Shown one piece after another: positions 14,646-22,702 of a stretch of 37,387 bases of DNA (positions within the stretch are counted from its first letter, which is position 1; each line of letters opens with the position of its first letter). The stretch comes from Pyramidobacter piscolens W5455 (lineage in GTDB: Bacteria; Synergistota; Synergistia; Synergistales; Dethiosulfovibrionaceae): positions 1 through 37,387 of the forward strand of contig NZ_ADFP01000044.1 of NCBI RefSeq assembly GCF_000177335.1, given 5' to 3'. The notes beneath the pieces were generated by a model. It saw only the letters and a list, made by a program, of their open reading frames with translations, did no database searches and was not told the DNA's origin. The position numbers were made by a program, and so were the translations under genes.

Positions 14646-15998
14646 TTGGAATGCAACAAACTTTTTGAACAGATCGAGAACTGCATCGACCAGAAGCGCT
14701 TCCGCGAAGCCAAGGAGCTGCTCTCCGACATGGAGCCGATCGACATCGCCGAAGGGTTGGAGCGCGATCTGTCGCCGGCCCGCCTGGTGTTTTATTTCCG
14801 ATTGCTGCCCAAGGATCTGGCCGTCGAGGTGTTCGAGCTGTTGGACATCGAAGAGCAAGAACGCTTTTTGCAGCACGCCACGGACGACGAAGTCAAGGAA
14901 ATGATCGAGGAAATGTCCGACGACGACCGCACGGAGCTGTTCGACGAGCTGCCGGCGACCACGGTCAAGCGCCTGCTGCAGAAGCTGTCGCCCGAGGAGC
15001 GCAAGCTGGCCAACACGCTGCTGGGCTATCCACAGGACAGCGCCGGCCGCATCATGACGCCCGAGTACATCGACCTCAAGGCGCACATGACCGCCGAAGC
15101 GGCGCTCGTGCGTATCCGTCAGAAGGCCCGCAGCAAGGAGACCATCTACACGTGCTGCGTCACCGACGAGGGGCGCCACCTGCTCGGCATGGTCGAGCTG
15201 GAAGACTTGATCCTCGCCGACCCGCAGACGGAAGTGCTCGACATCATGGACGGCGGCCCCGTTTCCGTGCCGACTACGGCCGATCAGGAGGAAGCCGCGC
15301 AGCTCATCTCCCGCTACGACCTGCACACGCTGCCGGTGGTGGACAGGGAAAACCGCCTGGTCGGGATCATCACTTTCGACGACATTCTCGACGTCGTCGA
15401 AGAAGAAGCCACGGAAGATTTCGAACGCATGGCGGGCATCGAGCCGGTCGAGGAGGATTACCTCGACGCCGGCCTGCTTACCGTCGCGCGCAAGCGCTTC
15501 ATCTGGCTGATCATCTGCATCGTCGCCGAAGCGCTGACGTCGACGGTGCTCAAACATTATTCGCCGATCGTGCAGCGCGTGGTGTCGCTGACGTTTTTCG
15601 TGCCGCTGCTGATCGGCACCGGCGGCAACGCCGGCACGCAGGCGGCGACGCTGATGATCCGCGGCATGACCGTGGGCGAAGTGCAGTGGCGCGACCTGGG
15701 GCGGATCATCCTGCGCGAGACGACGACGGGGCTTCTGCTCGGAAGCGCGCTGGGCCTGCTGGGCGTGGCGCGCGCGTGGATGATCGGCACGGGAACGGCC
15801 GTTGCCTGGACGGTAGCCGCGGCGGTGACGCTGATCGTGCTGCTGGGCAACCTGGCGGGAACGCTGCTGCCGTTGCTGGCCCGAGCCGTGCGGCTGGACC
15901 CGGCGATCATGTCGGGGCCGCTGATCACGACGGTCGTCGACGTCTGCGGGCTGATCGTTTATTTCGAGCTCGCCGGCGTCTTCATCGGCCTGAATTGA
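14646..15998 (+). CDS. mgtE: Magnesium channel MgtE
   Basis: This 450-residue inner-membrane protein is an MgtE-type Mg2+ channel. In order: an N-terminal helical domain to about residue 130 (acidic, with EMSDDDRTELFDELP), two CBS domains to about 255 (GRIMTPEYIDL, HTLPVVDRENRLVGIITFDDI) that sense cytosolic Mg2+ and gate the pore, a connecting helix, and five membrane helices with PLLIGTGGNAGTQA and the pore Asp in LITTVVDVCGLIVYF. The TTG at 14646 is preferred since AAGGAG lies 8 bases before it; the GTG at 14637 overlaps that ribosome site. It is followed within 75 bases by a second, diverged mgtE. Confidence 0.93.
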   Translation: MECNKLFEQIENCIDQKRFREAKELLSDMEPIDIAEGLERDLSPARLVFYFRLLPKDLAVEVFELLDIEEQERFLQHATDDEVKEMIEEMSDDDRTELFDELPATTVKRLLQKLSPEERKLANTLLGYPQDSAGRIMTPEYIDLKAHMTAEAALVRIRQKARSKETIYTCCVTDEGRHLLGMVELEDLILADPQTEVLDIMDGGPVSVPTTADQEEAAQLISRYDLHTLPVVDRENRLVGIITFDDILDVVEEEATEDFERMAGIEPVEEDYLDAGLLTVARKRFIWLIICIVAEALTSTVLKHYSPIVQRVVSLTFFVPLLIGTGGNAGTQAATLMIRGMTVGEVQWRDLGRIILRETTTGLLLGSALGLLGVARAWMIGTGTAVAWTVAAAVTLIVLLGNLAGTLLPLLARAVRLDPAIMSGPLITTVVDVCGLIVYFELAGVFIGLN

Positions 15999-16028
15999 GC
16001 GGCCTGTGTCCGCGATGAGGTGACGAAC

Positions 16029-16103
16029 ATGAAAAAAATCTGCGTTTTGGACCGGGAGGACGACCCGCCATGTCCGCCCGCATGGGATACAGTTCTCGTT
16101 TGA
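16029..16103 (+). CDS. Possible acidic/proline-rich leader peptide before the second mgtE
   Basis: A 24-residue frame (ATG at 16029, GAGG 8 bases upstream) reads MKKICVLDREDDPPCPP and seven more residues, stopping 34 bases inside the next gene. Acidic runs followed by prolines near the N-terminus destabilise translating ribosomes at low Mg2+ in the E. coli mgtL leader. The same chemistry upstream of a Mg2+ channel gene is suggestive. Caution: part of the acidic run (RED) is forced by the Shine-Dalgarno GGGAGGAC of the next gene, so chance cannot be excluded. Confidence 0.3.
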   Translation: MKKICVLDREDDPPCPPAWDTVLV

Positions 16104-17401
16104 AGACGCTGCTGCAGCAGGGGCGCCTGGACGAAGCCCGGCTGATGATCCGGGGCATGGCGCCGGAAGTGCTGGAGGAAGAACTGCTGCGCCTGCCGCC
16201 GCGAAGCGGCCTGGCGCTGTGCAGCATTTTGAAGCCGCCCCGCCTGGCCGTGCTGATCGAAGGGCTGTCGCGCCGCGAGCGGCAGAAGCTGCTGAGCAGC
16301 GCTTCGATCCCCGAGCTGCGGGGGCTGTTCCTGTCGCTGCCGGAACGTCTGCTGCCGGAACTGCTGAACGCCCTGCCCTCGCGCCAAAAGCATCCGCTGC
16401 TGGAAAAGCTGCCGAAGAATCTGCAAAAGCTTTTGCAACCCAAAAAGGAGTGGGCGGAGGATTCCGTCGGCTACATCATGAGCGGCGACGGCGTGGTCCT
16501 GTCGCCGCGGGACACGGTCGCCGAAGCGCTGGACAAGATCCGGCGCGACGCGCCCGGCAAGGATCTGGTCTATCACTGTTTCGTCATCGACGGCGAGCGC
16601 TTCGTCGGCACGGCGGCGCTGGAAGATCTTGTCCTCGCCGCGCCGGAGGAAAAAGTCGCGCAGCTCACGGAAGAGGACTGCCACGCCGTGCCGCCGGAGA
16701 TGGACCGCGCCGAGGCGGCGCGCATCATGTCGCGCTACGACGTGCAGGTGCTGCCGGTCGTGAAAGACGGGCGGCTCCTCGGCGCGCTGCCCTTCGACGA
16801 CGTGCTCGACGTCATGGAAGACGAAAATACGGAGCTGTTCCACCACGCCGGCGGACTTTACGGCGATAACGACGAGGGCAGCCTGTGGGGCGAAGCGCTG
16901 CGGCGCTTTCCCTGCCTGTTGCTGTGCCTGGTGACGGGCATCCTCACCACGGGCATCATGGAAAATTACGAGGGCATGCTCTCGCAGGTGCTGGCGCTTT
17001 CGTTCTTCGTGCCACTGCTGATCGACACGGGCGGCAACGTGGGCGCGCAGATCTCGGTGCTGATCATCCGCTCCATGGGACTAGGGCGGATGGAAAGCAA
17101 CGTGCTGGGGCGCGTGCTGCTGCGCGAGCTGGTCACGGCCCTGCTGCTGGGCGGCGCCATGGCGCTGCTGGCGGCGGGACGGTCGCTTTTCATCGGCGCG
17201 GGAGGGCAGGTCACGTTCGTGGTCGCCATGGCGATGGTCTGCGTGGTCGTCGCCTCCGATCTGCTCGGCGCGGTCATGCCCTTCGTGGTCAAACGCCTCG
17301 GCTTCGACCCGGCGCTGATCTCCGGGCCGCTGCTGGCGACGATCGTCGACGTGCTCGGCCTGGCGCTGTATTTCGCCGTGGCCAGCGCGGTGCTGCTGTA
17401 G
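16070..17401 (+). CDS. Second MgtE-family magnesium transporter (diverged paralogue)
   Basis: This 443-residue protein has the MgtE layout: helical N-domain, two CBS domains (DSVGYIMSGDGVVL, VQVLPVVKDGRLLGALPFDDVLDV), and five membrane helices with PLLIDTGGNVGAQIS and the pore Asp in LLATIVDVLGLALYF. The N-domain is far less acidic than in the first copy and is rich in Leu, Arg and Pro, so its Mg2+ sensing may be changed. The ATG at 16070 has GGGAGGA 9 bases upstream. It is probably co-transcribed with the first mgtE. It could be a Mg2+ channel with another set point or serve another divalent cation. Confidence 0.87.
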   Translation: MSARMGYSSRLKTLLQQGRLDEARLMIRGMAPEVLEEELLRLPPRSGLALCSILKPPRLAVLIEGLSRRERQKLLSSASIPELRGLFLSLPERLLPELLNALPSRQKHPLLEKLPKNLQKLLQPKKEWAEDSVGYIMSGDGVVLSPRDTVAEALDKIRRDAPGKDLVYHCFVIDGERFVGTAALEDLVLAAPEEKVAQLTEEDCHAVPPEMDRAEAARIMSRYDVQVLPVVKDGRLLGALPFDDVLDVMEDENTELFHHAGGLYGDNDEGSLWGEALRRFPCLLLCLVTGILTTGIMENYEGMLSQVLALSFFVPLLIDTGGNVGAQISVLIIRSMGLGRMESNVLGRVLLRELVTALLLGGAMALLAAGRSLFIGAGGQVTFVVAMAMVCVVVASDLLGAVMPFVVKRLGFDPALISGPLLATIVDVLGLALYFAVASAVLL

Positions 17402-17454
17402 CCGTCTGTGAACGGTGGGAGCGCGACGCTCCCGAAGCGGGGAAGAGGTTGGAA

Positions 17455-18693
17455 ATGAATCGAAACGCGGAGCCGCAGGAAAAAAATTCGTCATACCGCT
17501 ACGTCATTGCGGCCGTGAGTTTCATGTTCATGTTTGTGGCCATGGGGCTGGGCAACGCGCCCAACGGGCAATACCTTGCTCCGGTGACGCGGGAGTTCGG
17601 TCTGAGCCGGGCCGATTTTTCCCTGACCTTCAGCATGAGATATTTGTTCACGACGATTTTCAATCTGCTGTGGGTGAAAATTTTTACGAAAATCGGCATC
17701 CGCCTGATGGTCGGCGTCGGCTTTCTGATCCTTGCAACGGCGTTTTTCATCTTTTCGTCTTCCAGTACGCTGCCCGGGTTTTACGTCGGCGGCATCCTGC
17801 AGGGCGCCGCGCTGGCCCTGTGCATCAGCGCGTCCTGCTCTTATCTGGTGGACCACTGGTTCGCGGAACGCAAGGGCACCGTGCTGGGCGTTGTCTTTGC
17901 CGCCAGCGGCATCGGCGGCGCTCTCGGCAACGTGCTCGTGGCGCGCTGGATCGCGCGGAGCGGCTGGCGTTTTTCCTACCGGTTGACTTCGTTCCTGATC
18001 CTCGGGCTCGGGCTCGGCCTGACGTCGTTCGTGCGCACGCGCCGCGCGCCGGAAAACGCCGCTTTGGAAAGGGCGCGTGCAGAGCCCTCCGGCGGCGGAC
18101 CGTCGCTTGCGGAGTTACGCCGCACGAGTCGTTTTTACGCGCTGTTCGCGATCGTGTTCGTGCTTGGCTGGCTGTGCAATCCTGTCTACACGGTCGCTCC
18201 CGCGCATCTCGTGGACCGCGGTTTCGATCCCGTCTTCGCCGGGCAGATGACGGGGCTGATGTTCATCGCGCTGGGCGCGGCCAAGATTCTCTGGGGCGCG
18301 CTGTACGACCGCTTCGGGCTCCGTCCTGTGTTTCTGACGAGCTGCGCCTGCGGCATCGCCGCGCTGCTGACGCTTGCCCGCGCCTCAAGCGAGCTTTCCG
18401 CCGTCGCGTTCGCCGTGCTGCTGGGCTTTGCCATGCCGGTGGAAACGATTATTGTGCCGCTGCTGGTGATGAACCTTCTGGGGGCTCGGGCGTACGCCGC
18501 CATGATCGGCGTTTTCTTCGCGCTCATGTCCGCCGGCATCGCCGTCGGTAACCCGCTGATCAATTTCGGTTACAGTCTCGCCGGCAGTTACTCGCCCGTG
18601 CTGGCCCTCTACGCCGGGCTCTTCGCGCTCTGCGCGGCGCTGTATCTGTGGTGCGAACGCGAGGCGAAACGTTTTGAGAAAAGGACCCGCTGA
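17455..18693 (+). CDS. MFS transporter (OFA-like)
   Basis: This 412-residue protein has 12 predicted helices in two halves with a cytoplasmic loop near residues 200-225. Helix 1 (MGLGNAPNGQYLAPVTREFGLSRADF) and the loop 2-3 and 8-9 patterns (WVKIFTKIGIRLMV; LWGALYDRFGLRPVF) are typical of oxalate/formate-antiporter-like carriers of carboxylates. The substrate is not predictable. The ATG at 17455 follows GGAAGAGG by 6 bases. A perfect 7-bp hairpin (GGGAGCG/CGCTCCC, 17417-17433) lies between it and the mgtE paralogue, and a terminator follows the gene. Confidence 0.88.
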   Translation: MNRNAEPQEKNSSYRYVIAAVSFMFMFVAMGLGNAPNGQYLAPVTREFGLSRADFSLTFSMRYLFTTIFNLLWVKIFTKIGIRLMVGVGFLILATAFFIFSSSSTLPGFYVGGILQGAALALCISASCSYLVDHWFAERKGTVLGVVFAASGIGGALGNVLVARWIARSGWRFSYRLTSFLILGLGLGLTSFVRTRRAPENAALERARAEPSGGGPSLAELRRTSRFYALFAIVFVLGWLCNPVYTVAPAHLVDRGFDPVFAGQMTGLMFIALGAAKILWGALYDRFGLRPVFLTSCACGIAALLTLARASSELSAVAFAVLLGFAMPVETIIVPLLVMNLLGARAYAAMIGVFFALMSAGIAVGNPLINFGYSLAGSYSPVLALYAGLFALCAALYLWCEREAKRFEKRTR

Positions 18694-18707
18694 AAAGCCG
18701 CGGCAGG

Positions 18708-18744
18708 AAAAACCGGAAACAGCCGCTCCGTTTCCGGATTTTTC
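18708..18744 (+). terminator. Intrinsic terminator after the MFS gene
   Basis: CCGGAAAC and GTTTCCGG pair around a 9-base loop and are followed by ATTTTTC. It separates the MFS gene from the PgsW-like gene. Confidence 0.8.
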
Positions 18745-18780
18745 TTGTTCATGCGCCACGGCGTCGTGAAGGTGGAAACG

Positions 18781-19701
18781 ATGAAAAGAATTTTCTTGCT
18801 TTTGGTCCTGGCGCTGGCGGCGCGTTCCGCTTCCGCCTTCGAAGACGCGAGGCAGAACGCTGCCGCCGATCTGATGCGCCGCTGCGAGACGGTGCTGTGG
18901 GAAGAAAAGTTGAAGCGCGTGCCCGATTTCGACGTGCGCCTCGATCCCGATCACACCGGTTTGGTGGGCGAGGAGTTCACCGCGCTGGCCACGACCCCAG
19001 GCAGCTGGCACGACAAGCGCGCGGCCGCCCAGCCGGAAATGGCCGGGGCCGTGGCCGGCTATCTGATCCGCGCCGGCGTCAAAGAGGGGGACTGGATCGG
19101 CATCAACGCCACCAGTTCTTACCCCGGTTTCACGATGGCTGCGCTCTGCGCTGCGCGAACGCTGAAACTGAACACGGTCTTCGTGCTCTCCTACGGCGCT
19201 TCCATGTACGGCGGCACGCTGCCGCGGTTTACCGTGCCGGTGATGCTCGACGCGCTGCGCGAACGCGGCGTCGTGGACGTGAAGATCGACGCGCTGACGC
19301 CGGGCGGCGTGGACGACCGCATGCGCCGGAACGTTCTCGACGAGGACGTGCTGCCGCTCGTGCGCCGGCTCATGGGCGAGCGCCGCGAAACCTGCATGAT
19401 CCCGGCGGACCTCCGCATGTCCATGGCTTTCCGGCAGATGCTCTTCGCTGCAAAGCCCATCAAAGCCTTCGTCAGCTGCGGAGGTTCGTGGCTGAGCCTT
19501 GGCCGCAGCATGGAGGAAGGCGCCGTTCTGCCTCACGGGCTGATCATGCCGCCATGGCCCGTGAAGCCGAAGACGTGGGATCGCGGTCTGATCATGGATT
19601 TCCTCGAAAAAGGCGTGCCCTGCATCCATCTGCTGTTCACCAAAGGCGTGTGCCGCGATTGGAATCTGCCCCACGGCACGGGGCCCGAGCCTAATTTTTG
19701 A
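18781..19701 (+). CDS. PgsW-like poly-gamma-glutamate system protein, exported
   Basis: The ATG at 18781 gives a 306-residue protein with a clear signal peptide (MKRIFLLLVLALAARSASA, cleavage after ASA). The segment TTPGSWHDKRAAAQPEMAGA...AGVKEGDWIGINATSSYPG and the later VFVLSYGASMYGG resemble the PgsW family that accompanies poly-gamma-glutamate synthesis (pgsBCA) in several anaerobes. Its biochemical role is not known. No pgsB, pgsC or pgsA is in this window, so it is an orphan here. AAGGTGG lies 5 bases before the chosen start; an in-frame upstream ATG at 18745-18747 region lacks a signal-peptide context. Confidence 0.7.
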   Translation: MKRIFLLLVLALAARSASAFEDARQNAAADLMRRCETVLWEEKLKRVPDFDVRLDPDHTGLVGEEFTALATTPGSWHDKRAAAQPEMAGAVAGYLIRAGVKEGDWIGINATSSYPGFTMAALCAARTLKLNTVFVLSYGASMYGGTLPRFTVPVMLDALRERGVVDVKIDALTPGGVDDRMRRNVLDEDVLPLVRRLMGERRETCMIPADLRMSMAFRQMLFAAKPIKAFVSCGGSWLSLGRSMEEGAVLPHGLIMPPWPVKPKTWDRGLIMDFLEKGVPCIHLLFTKGVCRDWNLPHGTGPEPNF

Positions 19702-19728
19702 TGTTGATCTTCATTGAAAATCAACATC
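19700..19728 (+). other. Inverted repeat at the end of the PgsW-like gene
   Basis: GATGTTGAT and ATCAACATC flank an 11-base loop and overlap the stop codon. No T-run follows, so it is a weak terminator at best. Confidence 0.4.
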
Positions 19729-19793
19729 AGTAGGGGATCGGGGCGGAAACGAGCGTGAAGATGCGGAGAAAAACGGAAAAACGGGAGACGAAC

Positions 19794-19817
19794 GGAATGT
19801 TCCACGTGGAACATTCC
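19794..19817. promoter_or_regulatory. parS: parS-like ParB-binding site 1
   Basis: The core TGTTCCACGTGGAACA (19798-19813) is a perfect 16-bp palindrome of the parS type recognised by chromosomal ParB (consensus TGTTNCACGTGNAACA). Here it extends to a perfect 24-bp palindrome. It is intergenic, and the same 16-mer recurs at 31510. parS sites cluster near replication origins. Confidence 0.85.
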
Positions 19818-19822
19818 GCATG

Positions 19823-19866
19823 AAAAAAGCCTGTCGATCGCGTATCGCGCGACCGACAGGCTTTTT
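19823..19866. terminator. Bidirectional terminator between PgsW-like and symporter genes
   Basis: AAAAAGCCTGTCG and CGACAGGCTTTTT form a 13-bp stem with an inner TCGCG/CGCGA pairing. The A- and T-runs make it functional for both convergent genes. Confidence 0.88.
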
Positions 19867-19969
19867 GTTATAAAGCGCGCTGACTGAAAAGCGTGGTCCG
19901 GTTTTGGGGAAAATCGCAAAAACAAGCGGACGCCCTTTTTCAATGAGGTCCCCTGATCGAAAAGCGGTG

Positions 19970-21229
19970 CTACATCGAGCGTTCGTTTTCTTCGCGTGCT
20001 GCGGCGGCCTGCAGCACTTCCGGCGAATTTTCCTTGACGCCGTGTTTTTCCGCATACCCCGTAAGAATCAACGTCAACGCGCCGTCGCCGGTGACGTTGC
20101 ACGCCGTGCCGAAGGAATCCTGCAATGCAAAAATCGTGAGCATCAGCGCCGTTCCCGTGTCGTCGAAGCCGATCACGCTCGTGATCAGTCCAAGGGACGC
20201 CATGACAGTGCCGCCGGGCACGCCGGGAGCGCCGATCGCGAAAACGCCGAGGAGCAGGCAGAAAAGGATCATCTTTTCAACTGAAGGGAATCCTCCGTAA
20301 AGCATTTTGGAAACGGCCATCACGAAGAACGTTTCCGTCAGTACGGAACCGCAGAGATGGATGTTGGCAAAAAGCGGAATGCCGAAGCTCACCAGATCGT
20401 CTCTTAAAGGAGGCTCGGACTTCTGCGCGCACTTCAGCGCCACCGAGAGCGTCGCCGCGGAAGACATCGTGCCGATCGCGGTCATGTACGCAGGCCCGTA
20501 GTTCTTGACGATGTCCAGCGGATTCTTTCCGGAATAGGCGCCGGCGATGGAATACAACAGCGTCAGCCAGATATAGTGGCCGATGATGACAAGGACGATG
20601 ATGATCAGGAAGATCGGCAGCTGCTTGGTAATGCTCCCCTCATAGGAAAGCGTGCAGAAGGTCGTTCCGATCAGGACCGGAAGCAACGGGATGACGAATT
20701 TGGTGACGATGCTCAGGACGATCGCCTGGAACTCCTCCAGGACATTCGTAATGTACTTGCTGGAATTCCACGCCGCCGCCAGACCCACCAGAACCGAGAA
20801 GAACAGCGCGGACATGACGGACATGATCTGCGGGATGTTCAACGTAAACACGGGCTGCGGCAAGGCTTTGAGACCGTCTACGTTGGGGCTGATGGAGAGA
20901 TGCGGCAGGATTATGTAACCGCTGCCGGTGGCGAAAAACGCGGCGCCGATGGAGGAAACGTAGGCGAGGCAAATGGCAAGCAGCAGCATTTTGGAGGCGT
21001 TGCCGCCGAGCCGCGTGATCGAAGGGGCGATAAATCCGATGATGATGAGAGGAACGCAGAAATTGATAAACTGAGCGACGACGTACTTTACGCAGACGAT
21101 AACGTTGAGAACGACTCCGCTGAGCGGACTCGTATCGGTGACGTGAAGCGCCAGCCCCAAAACGATGCCGACTGCCAACGCGCAGATCAGTTTGAACGGC
21201 AGGGTGTGAACGAAGCCTTTCTTCTCCAT
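19970..21229 (-). CDS. Na+/dicarboxylate or amino acid:cation symporter (DAACS family)
   Basis: This 419-residue inner-membrane carrier belongs to the sodium:dicarboxylate symporter family (GltP/GltPh/SstT-like), which takes up glutamate, aspartate, serine/threonine or C4-dicarboxylates with Na+ or H+. Eight helices and two re-entrant loops are expected. The Ser-rich hairpin is seen as MTAIGTMSSAATLSVALK, the second hairpin as GAPGVPGGTVMAS, and helix 8 as ALQDSFGTACNVTGDGALTLI, where the family's substrate-binding Asp and Asn fall in NVTGD. The Arg often following in acidic-amino-acid carriers is not evident, so serine/threonine or neutral substrates are possible. The start has GGAGGG 8-10 bases upstream. 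Confidence 0.9.
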   Translation of the reverse strand: MEKKGFVHTLPFKLICALAVGIVLGLALHVTDTSPLSGVVLNVIVCVKYVVAQFINFCVPLIIIGFIAPSITRLGGNASKMLLLAICLAYVSSIGAAFFATGSGYIILPHLSISPNVDGLKALPQPVFTLNIPQIMSVMSALFFSVLVGLAAAWNSSKYITNVLEEFQAIVLSIVTKFVIPLLPVLIGTTFCTLSYEGSITKQLPIFLIIIVLVIIGHYIWLTLLYSIAGAYSGKNPLDIVKNYGPAYMTAIGTMSSAATLSVALKCAQKSEPPLRDDLVSFGIPLFANIHLCGSVLTETFFVMAVSKMLYGGFPSVEKMILFCLLLGVFAIGAPGVPGGTVMASLGLITSVIGFDDTGTALMLTIFALQDSFGTACNVTGDGALTLILTGYAEKHGVKENSPEVLQAAAAREENERSM

Positions 21230-21258
21230 TTTTCGTGCCCTCCTGGAATTTAAATTTA

Positions 21259-21264
21259 ATTATA
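21259..21264 (-). promoter_or_regulatory. Probable -10 element for the symporter gene
   Basis: A perfect TATAAT on the minus strand lies 30 bases before the symporter start, within an AT-rich stretch. A -35 match about 17 bases further up (CTGCAA) is poor, so activator help or another start is possible. Confidence 0.4.
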
Positions 21265-21408
21265 CTGGTTATTATTGATTATTGCAGAAATGAAGATAAA
21301 TTGCAACGCCGAATTTCTTGGATTTTGGCGTTTTTATGGTCGGCATGTGCGTTCGCCCTGTCCTTTCGCCGCTTCTCCGCGGTTGATTTGTTCGCGGTCT
21401 TATAACCG

Positions 21409-21522
21409 TTTCTTGATCAAAAAGCCGAATACGAGGGCGCTGCGAGGGAGTTCAGTCGCTCAGGACTGCCCCGCAGCGCCCAGAAAACTATGTTAACACT
21501 TTCTATCAAGAATTAGTATTAT
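21409..21522. repeat. Structured intergenic repeat, copy B
   Basis: It begins TTTCTTGATC, continues AAAAGCCGAATACGA, then forms a strong hairpin with arms GGGCGCTGCG and CGCAGCGCCC and an inner CAGTC/GACTG stem, and ends with AGTATTAT overlapping the stop codon of the sugar kinase. ATCAAGAA near the end pairs with TTCTTGAT at the start. The order of parts matches copy A at 4339-4466. It may also serve as the transcription end of the kinase gene. Confidence 0.45.
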
Positions 21523-22475
21523 TGATGCGTGCCGTCGGCGCTGTAAATATCGCGGTAGCGGGGCATGGCGGCGATCGCTCCCTGCTTTTCGCAGACGCGG
21601 GCGGCGACGGCCGACGCGCTGGAGCCGACCCAGCGCGCCTGTTCGGCGGTCAGCTCGTCCCAGGCGGTGGCGTCGGGCAGGCTGAAGAGGCCGCGCAGCA
21701 ATCCGGCGGCGTAGCCGTCGCCGCAGCCGGTCGTGTCGGCAACGGCGACGGAGTAAGCGAAGAGACGTTCGCAGACCTGTCCCGAAGCGATCAGCGAACC
21801 CTGCACGCCGGCGGTGAGCACGGTGAGCGCGCCGCGGCGGGCTTGGTGCATGGCGGCGAAGCTGTCGTTGACGTCCTCGCCGGGGAAGAACCATTCGATA
21901 TCGTCGCGGCTGAACTTGACGAGCTGCGGGCGGATCATGAATTTCAACGCCCGTTCGCAGAACGCCGTCTTGTCGGCGATCAGCGCGGGACGGACGTTGA
22001 GGTCGAACGACACGGGGACGGCGGCGTCGTAAAATTTTTCCGCCAGCCGCTCCTGCGCGGACGCGCCCGGTTCGGAGGCGAGCATGACGCCGCCGCAGTG
22101 CAGGCCGCTGAAGTCGTTCGGATCGATCTCTTCCACGTCGTCCGGCGTCACGGCTTCGTCGGCGCAGCCCGCGCGGCGGAAGGCGAAAATCGGCTGTCCC
22201 TTCGCGTCGAGGCGCACTTCCGCGGCGGCAGTGGCGCGGTCTTTTTTGTAGAAGGCGAAGCGGTGAGCGATGTGTTCGCGGTTCAGCAGGCGCAGCAGGG
22301 CGCGCCCTTCCTCGTCGCCGCCGATGCCGCCGCCGAAAGCCGCCGGCAGGCCGAGACGCGCCGCGCCGACGGCCGCGTTGAGCACGGAGCCGCCGGGCAG
22401 CGAGCTTTGCAGTTCGCCCGCGGCGTCGCAAAACTGGTCCATCAGCGCTTCTCCAAAGAACAGAACTGGTTTCAT
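21519..22475 (-). CDS. PfkB-family carbohydrate kinase (fructokinase-like)
   Basis: This 318-residue cytosolic kinase phosphorylates a sugar with ATP. The PfkB hallmarks are the N-terminal glycine pair LPGGSVLNAAVGAARLG (27-43), the anion/ATP site FDLNVRP (157-163) and ADTTGCGDGYAAGLL (246-260) with catalytic Asp 253. The family usually reads DTTGAGDSF; the Cys and Gly-Tyr variants here are conservative. Fructokinase is the nearest guess from the overall pattern, but ribose, 2-keto-3-deoxygluconate or other substrates are possible. It is monocistronic, with a perfect 16-bp palindrome (22494-22509) in its leader and AAGGAGAAA before the start. Confidence 0.88.
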   Translation of the reverse strand: MKPVLFFGEALMDQFCDAAGELQSSLPGGSVLNAAVGAARLGLPAAFGGGIGGDEEGRALLRLLNREHIAHRFAFYKKDRATAAAEVRLDAKGQPIFAFRRAGCADEAVTPDDVEEIDPNDFSGLHCGGVMLASEPGASAQERLAEKFYDAAVPVSFDLNVRPALIADKTAFCERALKFMIRPQLVKFSRDDIEWFFPGEDVNDSFAAMHQARRGALTVLTAGVQGSLIASGQVCERLFAYSVAVADTTGCGDGYAAGLLRGLFSLPDATAWDELTAEQARWVGSSASAVAARVCEKQGAIAAMPRYRDIYSADGTHQ

Positions 22476-22493
22476 GGTCTTTTTCTCCTTTTT

Positions 22494-22509
22494 CGCCGCC
22501 CGGGCGGCG
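22494..22509. promoter_or_regulatory. Perfect 16-bp palindrome before the sugar kinase
   Basis: CGCCGCCCGGGCGGCG is a perfect palindrome 18 bases upstream of the kinase start. It could be a repressor operator or an mRNA hairpin hindering translation. No regulator gene is adjacent. Confidence 0.4.
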
Positions 22510-22560
22510 CGTTCGTTTTCACAAGTCTACCATAGCCGGGCGCCTTTCGGCGAGACGGCC

Positions 22561-22589
22561 TTGACGCGCCCGGCCGGAACGATGATAAT
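22561..22589 (+). promoter_or_regulatory. Promoter for the TPP riboswitch-thiT transcript
   Basis: TTGACG (22561-22566) and GATAAT (22584-22589) are 17 bases apart. Initiation near 22596 would begin the transcript right at the riboswitch. Confidence 0.7.
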
Positions 22590-22595
22590 AAAAGC

Positions 22596-22692
22596 AGGAA
22601 CCGGGGGCGTCGGCGTATCCGGCTGAGAGGAGACGAAACGGTCTCGACCCTTGGAACCTGATCCGGTTCATACCGGTGCAGGGAAGGTGCGG
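22596..22692 (+). promoter_or_regulatory. TPP riboswitch (thi-box)
   Basis: The two conserved thi-box blocks are present: GGCTGAGAGG (22621-22630) and ACCCTTGGAACCTGATCCGG through TACCGGTGCAGGGAA (22648-22685). They form the pyrimidine- and pyrophosphate-sensing arms that bind thiamine pyrophosphate. The variable stem between them is GAGACGAAACGGTCTC. It precedes thiT, so high TPP should reduce production of the thiamine transporter. Confidence 0.96.
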
Positions 22693-22702
22693 GGTTTCCC
22701 CG

